Counted from the first letter of the stretch, positions 8,179-17,461 are shown. The stretch is 64,000 bases of DNA from Brevibacillus brevis (GCF_001039275.2 NZ_CP030117.1:1385501-1449500); one strand, 5' to 3'. Program-made: numbers and translations. Notes: a model not told the origin generated them from the letters alone.

Positions 8179-9486
8179 TTATCCTGCGGCACTCCCTCGC
8201 TTGCTCTGCAAGTGAGAGACATGCTGTGCGTAGTGGATCAAATTCGCTAACGATAATCGTCGAATCGATGGTTCATCGAATTTCTCCGGCTTTGCATTCG
8301 CTTCAAAGAGCCATAGCTTTCCTTCTTCTGTCAAGCCAAGGTCCATCGACATCTCAGCCAAATCTGTCCATTCTGCATTTAATGACCGTGCGATGGCGAG
8401 CGCCGTATCGTGAATGTGTCTTTCCATTTGCTCGTGATTATTATGAAACAAGGCTTGCATAACGGTAGATAACGAGTGGATCGAGCCACCGCGTGGCACA
8501 TGAGTGGTGATGCTTTGCGAGCCAGACCTTCTAATGCCAACTCCGGTTACGCTCCACTCGCCCTCGCCATCTTTCTGCACGAGGACGCGCACATCAAAAG
8601 GTTTGCCGTTGTAACGGGCACGACGAATACCTTGCTGCATGATGTACTTCTGCTGTTTGACATGAAGTCTAATATGCTTCCATACGTCATTCAAATTGGA
8701 AAAGCGGCGAGTAATGGCCTTTTGCTCCTTTAACCGTTGCAGGAACCACTTATCGTTTCTGAAATCAATGCGCATAATTCCCTGACCAGCCCTACCGCGC
8801 ACGGGTTTCAAGTAGACAAAGCGATGTTCTGTGCAAAAGCTTCGAAACCGAGCCAAGGTGTCCAATTGTTTTGTCTCCGGTAGAAAAGCTTGCACTTCCA
8901 AGTGGGACTCAAGCATCGTAAAGAGCTGTTGCTTGTCAAAAAAGCCGCGATTAAACAATGTGACATTTGGCATCTCATGTATGCGGTTCAATGCTCTGCG
9001 GACTTCAGGTCGCCGTTCTGCTTTTCTCGTCGGTATTCGGTTGTAAACCACATGGGGGAAAGGTAGAATCACCTCTTGCCACGAGTTTAGACGACTGTTG
9101 TACAAATAGCCGCGCACCTTTTTCTTCTCCCAATTGATTCCTTGTGGAGTGAACACAAATACGAGTGCACCCCATTGCTTCCCCGATTGAGTAATATCCT
9201 TGAAGTTCTCGCGATTTCCTAAAAATGTTGCCCCTTCACCAACGGTCAATATGCCAAATAATGGGCCAAGCTTCAGGGAGTCGCCCGCCATTTTCCAGTT
9301 AATGCGTGTACGAATACGGCTTGCTTGCACGCGGGGTAAACCAGCGTATATCCGTTTCGTATGAGAAAAGGGACCGAGACTGGCGACCAGTGGCTTTGGC
9401 GAGCGTTTAAGGACTAGCCGAGGTAACTGTACGAACCATCTACCGCTAGGGAGGATCGTCAGCCACCCGGAGCGCTGCTGAAGCAT
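8179..9486 (-). CDS. YheC/YheD-family ATP-grasp spore coat-associated protein
   Basis: The 435-residue protein has an N-terminal beta-rich part with LGPLFGILTVGEG, then an ATP-grasp fold: VYLKPVRGRAGQGIMRI (lysine plus glycine-rich loop), GKPFDVRVLVQKD, DLAEMSMDLGLTEEGKLWLFEANAKP (metal-binding acidic residues, Glu and Asn at the end). This is the pattern of B. subtilis YheC and YheD, described as endospore coat-associated proteins. ATP-grasp enzymes usually ligate a carboxylate to an amine; the substrate here is unknown. AAGGAGGA precedes the start. It is the last of four paralogs in one transcription unit. Confidence 0.88.
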   Translation of the reverse strand: MLQQRSGWLTILPSGRWFVQLPRLVLKRSPKPLVASLGPFSHTKRIYAGLPRVQASRIRTRINWKMAGDSLKLGPLFGILTVGEGATFLGNRENFKDITQSGKQWGALVFVFTPQGINWEKKKVRGYLYNSRLNSWQEVILPFPHVVYNRIPTRKAERRPEVRRALNRIHEMPNVTLFNRGFFDKQQLFTMLESHLEVQAFLPETKQLDTLARFRSFCTEHRFVYLKPVRGRAGQGIMRIDFRNDKWFLQRLKEQKAITRRFSNLNDVWKHIRLHVKQQKYIMQQGIRRARYNGKPFDVRVLVQKDGEGEWSVTGVGIRRSGSQSITTHVPRGGSIHSLSTVMQALFHNNHEQMERHIHDTALAIARSLNAEWTDLAEMSMDLGLTEEGKLWLFEANAKPEKFDEPSIRRLSLANLIHYAQHVSHLQSKRGSAAG

Positions 9487-9527
9487 GGTGTTCCTCCTTC
9501 CTGAAAAACGGTACAGATCGCGTGCGA

Positions 9528-10904
9528 CTAGAAATTGGCCAAATAACAGCTATAATCGACGAGCAGCTTGCGTGATTCTTGATCAGCCTGCCTGAGACGA
9601 GCGTGCTTGAATATAGAACGGCCAGGCTTGGAGTTCGCTTCGAACATCCAGACATGGCCTTGCGTATCAATTCCCATGTCCAGCCCTAATTCGCCTAAAT
9701 CAATCCCTTTGGCCAGTTCAATTGCGGTAGCCAGACGGATCGACGCTTCTGAAATGCGCTGGGTCATGAGGGCTTTTTGTCTGCCAAACAGGTGCTGCAA
9801 CAGGTCATCGCCGGGGATGACAGTTCCACCTGTACGCACGTGGGTAGTTACGCTGCCAGAACCGGCAACCTTGGCTGCCGTGCACGAGACAACCCACTCG
9901 TTTTGCTGATTTTTATGCAAGTGAACACGAAAATCAAACGGACGTCCATGGAATGTCATGAGCGGAATGCCCTGTTGTGCCAGATACGCACTGACTCGCC
10001 GACTGCGGAAGACATGCTGATAAAGGCTGGACAGCTTGGAAAATTGCCTTTTTACATTGCCGCTGCTTGTATGATAGGAGGCAGTAAAGCCACCCCCTGC
10101 CTGGCGAACAACTTTGACAATACCGTACCCGAGACTTCCATTTTTGGGCTTCAAATAAACGATAGGGTATTTACGCAGCAAGTTTCGAACAGTCGTAAGG
10201 GAAGGAGAGGTGTAAGTCTCCGGGATATGCTCATTCACTTCTGGATTCGGATACAGCAGTTGATGTACGCCCCATTTGTTAAAAAAGCCCTGATTGAACA
10301 TCGGTAAATTGGGGTAACTGGCGAGTCGATACTTGAATTCCTGAACGGCTTCATGCTTTTCTGCCGAACGAGAGGGAATACGATCATAGACGACATCGGG
10401 CATGGCGGTAACATGCTTTTTCCAAAAGTAGCCGCCTGACTTGTTTCTGCGCAAAAACCACGCTTTGACCGTATTGGATTCCCAGTCTACATCGGTTGGG
10501 GAAAATATATAGTAGAAAACACCCTTCCCTTCTTGAGCCTGTAACAGATTGTAAAAAAACGAGGTGCGAGAGCCAATTGGCTGCTTGGGATCTCGTCTTA
10601 TGCCAGTCGTAACGATCCCGATTGAAGGACCGATCCGGAGTGCGGAGCCCTCTAGCTTGAGCTGGATCAAGCCAGGGTGTGGAATGCCCAGCTCTGCTTG
10701 CAAGAGCGTCGTCACTTTCAGGACGTTCGTATCCGGATTGCGTTTATCTTGTAAGACAGTTGCGACTACTTCCTTTTTGCCCAGTAAGACTTTAATTTTT
10801 TGGCGTTGTCGTAGCTGTAGCTGTTGGAAGAGAGTAGCTGGCAGGATAATCCCACTGATACGGGGGTTGGAAAGGAAGCGAAGCCGCATTCTGAACGTTT
10901 CCAT
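9528..10904 (-). CDS. YheC/YheD-family ATP-grasp protein
   Basis: The 458-residue paralog has the full family layout: N-terminal beta domain (about 1-120, ending RIGPSIGIVTTG), a middle segment with MPDVVYDRIPSRSAE and FNQGFFNKWGVHQLL, and an ATP-grasp domain with VYLKPKNGSLGYGIVKV, GRPFDFRVHLHKN and DLGELGLDMGIDTQGHVWMFEANSKPGR. The EANSKP end holds the metal-binding Glu/Asn. GGAGG lies 8 bases before the ATG and overlaps the end of the upstream gene, so the two are translationally close. A role in spore coat or cortex maturation is inferred from the family. Confidence 0.88.
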   Translation of the reverse strand: METFRMRLRFLSNPRISGIILPATLFQQLQLRQRQKIKVLLGKKEVVATVLQDKRNPDTNVLKVTTLLQAELGIPHPGLIQLKLEGSALRIGPSIGIVTTGIRRDPKQPIGSRTSFFYNLLQAQEGKGVFYYIFSPTDVDWESNTVKAWFLRRNKSGGYFWKKHVTAMPDVVYDRIPSRSAEKHEAVQEFKYRLASYPNLPMFNQGFFNKWGVHQLLYPNPEVNEHIPETYTSPSLTTVRNLLRKYPIVYLKPKNGSLGYGIVKVVRQAGGGFTASYHTSSGNVKRQFSKLSSLYQHVFRSRRVSAYLAQQGIPLMTFHGRPFDFRVHLHKNQQNEWVVSCTAAKVAGSGSVTTHVRTGGTVIPGDDLLQHLFGRQKALMTQRISEASIRLATAIELAKGIDLGELGLDMGIDTQGHVWMFEANSKPGRSIFKHARLRQADQESRKLLVDYSCYLANF

Positions 10905-10907
10905 GCT

Positions 10908-11996
10908 TTAACCTCCTACACGCTCTTTCATAAGATAGTGGGCGTAGCGAACAGGCTGAGTAATCGAATGCAGTTGTGCAGTCGGGTCGTCAATCATGCG
11001 AAAAACGGTTCGCCCTGGTCTGCTGTTTACCTCGATGATCCAAACATTACCTGCGGTGTCGATGCCAATATCGATTCCCAGCTCAACGAGTCTGCCGTGT
11101 GACTCTTCCAAAAAACGGGGAAGTTCTTCTGCCACTCGGTTGATTGTTTGCTCGATGCGTGCCGCTTTTGTGGATGTGAAGTGAAGGGGCAGGAAAGAGG
11201 CCAGAGGTGTTGCTTTCCCTCCTCCGTGCAAATTGGAGGTGATACTGCGTTTGTCTCCCAGGCGCACAGCTTTGCCAGTTGTCCCCCATTTACCCAGCCC
11301 GTTTTTTTGAACCAGAACACGGACATCGAATGGGGTACCATCCGGGGTATGCAGCTCCAAATAGGGCTGTACCAGGAACTTACGGCCGGCAGTAAAGACA
11401 GACACAAAACTTTTTAACCCGGCAGTGTCACGAATTCGCCTGGTGAAAGGCGTATTGTCTCGGTTTCGTCCGGAAGCTTCATAGCCACTGCGCATTTCTT
11501 TGATTCTCACAACGCCAATACCGTGAGTTCCCGCCATCGGCTTGATAATGGCTGCCCCGTATTTTTGCAAGGTTGCATGGAGCACAGGATATGAGAATAT
11601 TTCAGTAGGCGGGAGCAGCGGGGCGAGGAGAGGGGACTTAACGAGCATCTGGTGCACCTGCCATTTTCCAGACAGACCATGCCCCAAAAACGTAATGTTG
11701 CGATCGTTTTGCAACTTTTCCACAAATGGTTTATAGTGGCGATAAGATGGGCCCACAAAGCAACGATCATAGATAAAGGCGGGAATTGGGAAGTCTTTCG
11801 CGTGCCAGGACCCATTGCGATATTCGAAGCCTTTTACCATACGGGTGGAAAAGTTAACCTGACGTGGTGAAAAAACGAAGACGCGAATACCGTGCTTGCG
11901 TCCATAGAGCGTAAGCTTTTTGTAGTACCCTTTGTCTACAAAGTGGGAGCCTTGGCACCGGGCCATGATGCCAAGACTTCTCTTGGATGCTGTCAT
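10908..11996 (-). CDS. YheC/YheD-family ATP-grasp protein (short form)
   Basis: At 362 residues this paralog lacks the N-terminal beta domain and begins directly at LGIMARCQGS. The ATP-grasp elements are present: AIIKPMAGTHGIGVVRI, GTPFDVRVLVQKN and VELGIDIGIDTAGNVWIIEVNSRPGR. I chose the ATG at 11996, 5 bases after AAGGTGA; a GTG at 12005 would overlap the upstream stop (GTGA) and is possible. It is in the same four-gene run and its stop codon is next to the ribosome binding site of the following paralog. Confidence 0.87.
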   Translation of the reverse strand: MTASKRSLGIMARCQGSHFVDKGYYKKLTLYGRKHGIRVFVFSPRQVNFSTRMVKGFEYRNGSWHAKDFPIPAFIYDRCFVGPSYRHYKPFVEKLQNDRNITFLGHGLSGKWQVHQMLVKSPLLAPLLPPTEIFSYPVLHATLQKYGAAIIKPMAGTHGIGVVRIKEMRSGYEASGRNRDNTPFTRRIRDTAGLKSFVSVFTAGRKFLVQPYLELHTPDGTPFDVRVLVQKNGLGKWGTTGKAVRLGDKRSITSNLHGGGKATPLASFLPLHFTSTKAARIEQTINRVAEELPRFLEESHGRLVELGIDIGIDTAGNVWIIEVNSRPGRTVFRMIDDPTAQLHSITQPVRYAHYLMKERVGG

Positions 11997-12001
11997 GTAG
12001 G

Positions 12002-13447
12002 TCACCTTCGCCTGTTTTTGTTGCGCTTCGGTTTTCTTTTTATCGTCTTTTGTGGTTGTATGGTCCGGGGAAAACCACTTAGAAAGGCGGAATAATCCAG
12101 CATGCGAATGACAGAAGGGCGAGCACGCCGAGGCAGCTCTTCGGCACCTTCAGGCAGCGGAACAGTTTTGGCTGACTTGGATGGCTTGCTGTTGACCTCC
12201 AATAGCCACACCCGTCCATGAACATCGACTCCCAGGTCAATTCCGAATTCTGCATACTGCCCAGGCAGGGATTCCTCTAAAAGGATCGCGAGCTTAAGTG
12301 CTACTGCGTGTAACGTTTGAGGAGATGGTCGAATCGCGCTCGCCCGTGGTCCACAAACTCGCAGCGCCTGAAGGGGAGTCATCATCTGCCCGCCTCTGGA
12401 TATATTGGAAACAATGTGGTTTAATCCCAGTCGAGCTACCATGGAAGTGATGGACCATTCGCCTTTTCGGTCTTTTTGAACCAATACACGAAAATCTGTC
12501 GGTCGTCCTTGGATGCCGATTAACGCTAACCCTTGTTGCAGCAAATAGGATGTGCCTTTTATCCTTTTTTGCAAATACTGATGTAAGCCCTGAATGCTAG
12601 CAAATGATTTGCGCAATCCTCCAGGGAACGCGAGCTGGTATCCCTCGGGCGAACTGCGAATTCGAATGATCCCGCGCCCCATGCTGCCGTTAGCTGGTTT
12701 TGCATAAACGGTGCGATACGTAGATAGCATTTTCTGCAGGTCTTCCTGTTTCAAATACCGAACCATACTGGGAAGATGCTCGGAGGCTGTCGGTTGATTC
12801 TCGAGAGCGGTGTGTACATGCCACTTATTCAAAAAACGCTCGTTAAAAAAGGGAATGGAAGCGTCCTTGCAGCGTTGGACCCAGTTGGCCATCTGTTCAC
12901 TTCGTTCGCGTTGGCGGGATATGAGCCGGTTGTAAATGCATTGTGGAAGCGGAAGTAAGGTTTGTCTCCAGACGCCTCCTCTTCTAACGAGGCCACGAAC
13001 GATTCCCGTATCCCAGTTGACATCCTGAAGCCGAAATGTGCAAAGGATACCTCCGCGTTTACGGGTGATATCGGACATCTCCTGGAAGAAAGAGTTTAGG
13101 TGTCCAAACGGTGCTTTCGGGAACGCTGCATTGTAGGTCGAAACAAGAACACCTACATACGGTCCGAAAACGATTGTTTTCTGACTCGCATCATAACGGA
13201 CTAAGAGTGGAACGCCCCTGGGTAGATATAGGGATTGAGCTAAAGATGGTCGTATGAAGGTTTTACCCGAGGTTTTGCCTCCCCGTTCCGAACCGCCTAC
13301 GCGTGCGGAAACGGTTTTGCTCCCAAATTGAACCGCAATGGTGGACGGTGTTGAAAGATTCCATTTGCGCAAGTGCGCCTGGGGCAGGTAAAGGTCTACT
13401 TCCGATATTATCTCGTTTTCGACAACGATTGTTGGAACGTAAGACAT
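12002..13447 (-). CDS. YheC/YheD-family ATP-grasp protein (first gene of the run)
   Basis: The open frame extends further upstream, but MSYVPTIVVENE at 13447 is the likely start because GGGAAGGGG lies just before it and the longer version would run through the divergent yheB. The 481-residue protein has the N-terminal beta domain (VDLYLPQAHLRKWNL, FGPYVGVLVST) and an ATP-grasp domain with VYAKPANGSMGRGIIRI, GRPTDFRVLVQKD and EFGIDLGVDVHGRVWLLEVNSKPS. Its promoter must lie in the 91-bp gap to yheB, where I cannot assign a sigma factor. Confidence 0.87.
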   Translation of the reverse strand: MSYVPTIVVENEIISEVDLYLPQAHLRKWNLSTPSTIAVQFGSKTVSARVGGSERGGKTSGKTFIRPSLAQSLYLPRGVPLLVRYDASQKTIVFGPYVGVLVSTYNAAFPKAPFGHLNSFFQEMSDITRKRGGILCTFRLQDVNWDTGIVRGLVRRGGVWRQTLLPLPQCIYNRLISRQRERSEQMANWVQRCKDASIPFFNERFLNKWHVHTALENQPTASEHLPSMVRYLKQEDLQKMLSTYRTVYAKPANGSMGRGIIRIRSSPEGYQLAFPGGLRKSFASIQGLHQYLQKRIKGTSYLLQQGLALIGIQGRPTDFRVLVQKDRKGEWSITSMVARLGLNHIVSNISRGGQMMTPLQALRVCGPRASAIRPSPQTLHAVALKLAILLEESLPGQYAEFGIDLGVDVHGRVWLLEVNSKPSKSAKTVPLPEGAEELPRRARPSVIRMLDYSAFLSGFPRTIQPQKTIKRKPKRNKNRRR

Positions 13448-13538
13448 GAGTATCCCCTTCCCATCAGGCAAAGTTAGTCTATGGTATGAGCATCCAAAAC
13501 GTTTGGTGCCATGTAGAGAAGAGAGGTTGTTAGTATTT

Positions 13539-14696
13539 ATGAACGCTTGGGTACTATTAGTGAACATTGCAGTAGGCTCTGTCATCGGTGGGGTGACGAA
13601 TGAGTTAGCCATCCGAATGCTGTTTAAACCAGTAAAACCGTGGTATATAGGCAGGTGGAAAGTGCCTTTTACCCCAGGATTGATCCCGAGGAGACGGGAC
13701 GATATCGCGATACAAATGGGCAGACTCGTCGAAGAACATTTGCTGACGACAGAGGGAATCAAGCGTGCGCTGAATCAGAGTGGTTTGGAGAGCACACTGA
13801 CAGGATGGATGAACACGATTGCTCGCGACTGGATGACAGATGAGCGTAGTCTACGTCAAGCATTGCTCACAGTGATGCCACAGTTATTTCAGGAAGACGG
13901 AACGTGGAGTGAGGGTGTCCGCGCGCCTATCGAGACGAAATGGGGTACTTTTGTCGAACAGGTTCTGGCACAATATGAAGAGAAAAAACTGCGAGAGTTG
14001 GTTACGGACAACGGACGCGAGCGTCTGGATGCTGCACTTGGCAGTGTGAGCGAACTGCTCTTGAAACGTTTCCGCGAATATTTACATTCCCCGGAAGGCC
14101 AGCAAACCTTGCAAAACATGGTGCGTGGATTGCTCGGTGGAGGCGGAGGCATGTTTGGCGGCTTGGTCGGGATGTTTCTGGGGGATGACAAGATTTTGGG
14201 CAAGATTCTCCCGTATCTTGATGAGCTTTTGCAAAGCAGAGAGCTTTCGGAGCGCGTGCACTACTTTTTGCATAAGGAAGCGGACAAGCTCTTGGACAAA
14301 AATGTGGGCGAAGTAGTTGCTTGGATTGGGCGAGATCAAGTGGACGATTGGGCGCGGAAGCTTTTTACCAAGTTGGAGGAGCAAAGCCTGCGCATCGTAG
14401 ACGAGCCTCTATCTCGTTTGACAGCGCCTATTTCCGAAACGGTGACAACGGAACTCGTTCCTCGTTTAGCAAAGTGGATGGTGGACACGCTGCAACAAAA
14501 CATAGAGAGAATATTTTCGCGTCTGGCCATCCGGGATATTGTTACCCGGCAAGTAGAGGGGTTCCCAATTGAAAGAATTGAAGAGATGGTAGTCGGGATC
14601 TCAGGGAAGGAATTCCGCATGATTACCGTGCTCGGATTCATCCTTGGCGGGATTATTGGGCTTGTCCAAGGGATATTGGCAAATTTGCTCAGTTAA
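13539..14696 (+). CDS. yheB: DUF445 membrane protein YheB
   Basis: The 385-residue protein has an N-terminal membrane segment (WVLLVNIAVGSVIGGVTNELAIRMLF) and a C-terminal one (ITVLGFILGGIIGLVQGILANLL), with a long soluble helical region between them, as in the UPF0754/DUF445 family. The start at 13539 gives a length close to B. subtilis YheB and a proper membrane anchor; GAGAGG lies 12 bases upstream. In B. subtilis yheB, yheC and yheD are neighbours, and the same partnership is kept here but divergently. Its biochemical role is not known to me. Confidence 0.88.
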   Translation: MNAWVLLVNIAVGSVIGGVTNELAIRMLFKPVKPWYIGRWKVPFTPGLIPRRRDDIAIQMGRLVEEHLLTTEGIKRALNQSGLESTLTGWMNTIARDWMTDERSLRQALLTVMPQLFQEDGTWSEGVRAPIETKWGTFVEQVLAQYEEKKLRELVTDNGRERLDAALGSVSELLLKRFREYLHSPEGQQTLQNMVRGLLGGGGGMFGGLVGMFLGDDKILGKILPYLDELLQSRELSERVHYFLHKEADKLLDKNVGEVVAWIGRDQVDDWARKLFTKLEEQSLRIVDEPLSRLTAPISETVTTELVPRLAKWMVDTLQQNIERIFSRLAIRDIVTRQVEGFPIERIEEMVVGISGKEFRMITVLGFILGGIIGLVQGILANLLS

Positions 14697-14800
14697 ACAA
14701 AACTGAAAAGAAACTGTAACTGTGTTGTAATAATCCTGTAATATTCCTTGGGTATGATAAAAGCACGATGAAAACCCCCTTAATGATATACTTTCTGGTC

Positions 14801-14832
14801 GGTAGCTTTCGAAAAAGCTACCCTTTTTTTTT
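14801..14832 (+). terminator. Intrinsic terminator after yheB
   Basis: GGTAGCTTT pairs with AAAGCTACC around a CGAA tetraloop and is followed by nine T. It lies 104 bp after the yheB stop and 78 bp before ytoI. Confidence 0.9.
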
Positions 14833-14910
14833 GCCCCGCCTTCGGGTATATTGTTCGAAGGAGCGCACGTACATGGAACGGGTGGGAGAAAAGGAAGGGG
14901 GAATAGCAAT

Positions 14911-16221
14911 ATGGCAACGAAACATGAACAAATCTTGCAACATATTGATCGCCTTCCGATCGGTTCGAAGATTTCCGTGCGGCAGATCGCAAAAGACCTG
15001 GATGTGAGTGAAGGGACTGCATACCGCGCGATCAAGGAAGCGGAAACGCAAGGATACGTCAGCACGATTGAGCGTGTCGGTACGGTGAGAATCGAGAAGA
15101 AGCAAAAGGAAAATATTGAACGATTGACCTTTGCGGAGGTTGTGAACATCGTTGATGGTCATGTGCAAGCCGGACGTGAAGGCTTACACAAGACCTTGAA
15201 TAAATTTGTAATAGGGGCCATGCAGCTCGAAGCCATGATGCGCTATATTGATGCGGGAAGTCTCTTGATTGTCGGTAACCGCTATCAGGCGCACAAAATC
15301 GCTTTGCAGCAAGGGGCTGCCGTATTAATTACCGGGGGATTCGATACAAGCGAGGAAATCAAGCAGCTGGCTGACCGCTTAGCGCTGCCAATCATCTCGT
15401 CTAGCTACGACTCCTTTACGGTAGCCTCGATGATTAACCGAGCCATTTACGATCGCCTGATCAAAAAAGAAATCGTAATGGTAGAGGATATTTTGAAGCC
15501 GCTTGCAGAAACGCCTGTATTACTGACATCAGATTCTGTTGCCAAGTGGCACCAGTATACGGAGCTGTATCAGGACACGAGATTTCCCGTCGTTGACGAG
15601 CAGATGCGCCTGATCGGGATTGTTACCTCCAAAGACATCATCGGTCATGAGGAAACGGCGACGATCGACAAGGTTATGACGAAGAACCCGATTACGACCT
15701 CGCCAAGAGTATCCGTAGCGTCATCTGCGCACACCATGGTGTGGGAAGGAATCGAGCTATTGCCTGTCGTAGACAACCATCGCAAGCTCGTAGGGGTCTT
15801 GAGCCGCAATGACGTGTTAAAAGCACTGCAATTTACAGCCAAGCAACCACAGATGAGTGAAACGTTCCCGAATCTGATCATGTCCCATTTCCGTGAGGAG
15901 CGACAATCAGATGAGATGGTCTATCTAGGTGATGTGAGCCCTCAGATGACGAATCATCTCGGAACGATTGCCAGCGGAATCATGACGACAGTCATGGTAG
16001 AGGCTGCTTGTAACCTGCTGCGCCACCATCGTCGAGGCGACATGGTACCGGAAAATATCACGGTCTATTTCCTAAAGCCAGTCCAGATGGAAAGTCATAT
16101 CGAAGTTAAACCGCGCCTATTGGACATTAGCCGCCGCTTCGGAAAAGTCGAAGTATCCGTATTCCATGGGGAACAGCTCGTGGGGCAGGCCATGATTACT
16201 GCGCAAATTATTGAGCGTTAA
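14911..16221 (+). CDS. ytoI: YtoI: HTH-DRTGG-CBS-hotdog domain protein
   Basis: The 436-residue protein has an N-terminal winged-helix segment (KISVRQIAKDLDVSEGTAYRAIKEAE), a DRTGG domain (about 75-185), two CBS domains (about 190-310, DTRFPVVDEQMRLIGIVTSKDI and LLPVVDNHRKLVGVLSRNDVL) and a C-terminal 4HBT hotdog domain (GTIASGIMTTVMVEAACNLL). This is the layout of B. subtilis YtoI. CBS domains commonly bind adenine nucleotides, so a nucleotide-sensing role is likely but unproven. GGAAGGGGG sets the ATG at 14911; the in-frame upstream Met has no such site. Confidence 0.9.
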   Translation: MATKHEQILQHIDRLPIGSKISVRQIAKDLDVSEGTAYRAIKEAETQGYVSTIERVGTVRIEKKQKENIERLTFAEVVNIVDGHVQAGREGLHKTLNKFVIGAMQLEAMMRYIDAGSLLIVGNRYQAHKIALQQGAAVLITGGFDTSEEIKQLADRLALPIISSSYDSFTVASMINRAIYDRLIKKEIVMVEDILKPLAETPVLLTSDSVAKWHQYTELYQDTRFPVVDEQMRLIGIVTSKDIIGHEETATIDKVMTKNPITTSPRVSVASSAHTMVWEGIELLPVVDNHRKLVGVLSRNDVLKALQFTAKQPQMSETFPNLIMSHFREERQSDEMVYLGDVSPQMTNHLGTIASGIMTTVMVEAACNLLRHHRRGDMVPENITVYFLKPVQMESHIEVKPRLLDISRRFGKVEVSVFHGEQLVGQAMITAQIIER

Positions 16222-16228
16222 ATGAAAG

Positions 16229-16257
16229 GAACAGTCTCTCATGGACTGTTCTTTTTT
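16229..16257 (+). terminator. Intrinsic terminator after ytoI
   Basis: GAACAGTC pairs with GACTGTTC and is followed by six T, directly after the ytoI stop. Confidence 0.92.
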
Positions 16258-16276
16258 ATTTCCGGCCGTGGTGAAA

Positions 16277-16481
16277 GGAAGAAGCGCATTTCCAGTCTAC
16301 GCTTCGGCCTCCGCCCCGCAAGGGATGAAGACTGTCCGCTCCGGGCTGAATAGCGGGAGCCGCTTCAAAAGTAGAAGTTTCGATGAGGGATTCGCAGAGT
16401 TGAAGCTAAAACCACTCCCTCCATTCAGTCCTCCACTTTGTCGGGCTCCAGAGGCGCTTGGACTGGAAATGCGCTTCTTCC
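16277..16481 (+). repeat. Intergenic inverted-repeat element type A, copy 1
   Basis: A perfect 21-bp inverted repeat bounds this 205-bp element (left arm core AAGCGCATTTCCAGTC, right arm core GACTGGAAATGCGCTT). The interior shares stretches such as GCTTCGGCCTCCGCCC and GGGCTCCAGAGGCGCTTG with copy 3. It starts 19 bp after the ytoI terminator and is followed by a type B element. Frames inside it are not conserved between copies, so it is not coding. Confidence 0.85.
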
Positions 16482-16584
16482 ACGCAGCTTTTGTAAAAAG
16501 CATCTTTTTAGTTCATTCATGAAGTTAAAAACTTCCTTGATTCACTGACAGTACAAATTCCAACAAAGACAATAGCCGCTTCAA

Positions 16585-16701
16585 GGAAAAAGGAGAAATA
16601 AGCGAGGCTCTTTGGGACGCGGTTTCCCTTTTTCCACGGAGACGTGCAGGAATGACCCCATGCAGGGGGCCCAAGAAGCTCGAGCGTTTTCTCCTTTTTC
16701 C
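16585..16701 (+). repeat. Intergenic inverted-repeat element type B, copy 1
   Basis: GGAAAAAGGAGAAA (16585-16598) pairs with TTTCTCCTTTTTCC (16688-16701). The pairing can be extended inward (GCTCTTTGGG with CCCAAGAAGC). The sequence matches copy 2 at 31952-32149 over most of its length, including CGCGGTTTC and the AACAGCAACG just outside the right arm. Confidence 0.82.
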
Positions 16702-16747
16702 GCTGCCGCCAACAGCAACGGCTAAGGGTATTTTAAACGCCCTAGAA

Positions 16748-16797
16748 TTGACAGGCAAAGCAATGCAACTTATCATCTAATTAGAACATCATCTAAT
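16748..16797 (+). promoter_or_regulatory. Sigma-A promoter with direct-repeat operator for the ArsR-type gene
   Basis: TTGACA (16748-16753), a 17-bp spacer and TATCAT (16771-16776) form a near-consensus promoter. ATCATCTAAT occurs twice (16772-16781 and 16788-16797), overlapping the -10 and the start region, a fitting place for autorepression by the downstream ArsR-family protein. Confidence 0.7.
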
Positions 16798-16831
16798 CGA
16801 AACGAATAAACTAGGAAAGGAGTGCCCCATT

Positions 16832-17461
16832 TTGCAATTAGACCAACTCGTCACCTTTTACAAAGCACTCGGAGACCCGACGCGCGTACGCATCCTCGCG
16901 ATTTTGGCAAATGGTCCCCTGCACGGACAGGCGTTGGCAGGCAAGCTCGGCGTAACACCTCCCACCATCACCCACCATATGGCAAAGCTTCGAGAAGCAG
17001 GTGTCGTTTACGAACGTCGTGATAAAAACACCATTTACTTTTACCTGCACGAAGCCAATGTAAAACGTCAATCGCAAGAAATCGTGAACGTCATGGAAAA
17101 AGCAAAGGATTCCACAGCAGAGGACATTTTTGCGCAAGACAACTCACATGTTCAGAGGAGGCACCAGATGGCAGCGGAAAAAATGCAGGTCATTCGCAGC
17201 TTTATTACGCCAGATGGCAGGTTGAAACAAATCCCGTCCCAGCGTAAGAAAAAGCTGATCGTCTTTGAATACATGGTCCGTGGATTAGAAAAAGGCCGCA
17301 AATACAAGGAACCGGAGATTAACGAATACATTCGCCAATTCCACGAGGATTATGCTACGATTCGCAGAGAATTTATCATGAATCATTATATGTATCGAGA
17401 AGAGGGCATCTATGAGCTGAACCCAGAGGAAATGTGGGCAAAAGCCGAAGACCTGCAATAG
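16832..17461 (+). CDS. ArsR-family winged-helix regulator with C-terminal DUF2087 domain
   Basis: Residues 1-90 are an ArsR-type winged helix (FYKALGDPTRVRILAIL, LAGKLGVTPPTITHHMAKLREAGVV). Residues about 115-205 (MQVIRSFITPDGRLKQIPSQRKKKLIVFEYM...YATIRREFIMNHYM) match the DUF2087 pattern. No ArsR/SmtB-type metal-binding Cys pair is seen, so metal sensing is doubtful. The start is TTG with AAAGGAG 9 bases upstream. It stands alone between repeats and ytpI, inside a block that is otherwise Bacillus-like, suggesting a local insertion. Its target is unknown. Confidence 0.83.
   Translation: MQLDQLVTFYKALGDPTRVRILAILANGPLHGQALAGKLGVTPPTITHHMAKLREAGVVYERRDKNTIYFYLHEANVKRQSQEIVNVMEKAKDSTAEDIFAQDNSHVQRRHQMAAEKMQVIRSFITPDGRLKQIPSQRKKKLIVFEYMVRGLEKGRKYKEPEINEYIRQFHEDYATIRREFIMNHYMYREEGIYELNPEEMWAKAEDLQ

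Noticed and set aside
12002-13762. 586-residue version of the first YheC/YheD-type gene
   Set aside because: The extra 105 N-terminal residues are antisense to yheB, and a good ribosome binding site favours the start at 13447.
16241-16776. Open frames across repeat elements A1 and B1
   Set aside because: Same reason: the frame is not kept between copies of the repeats.
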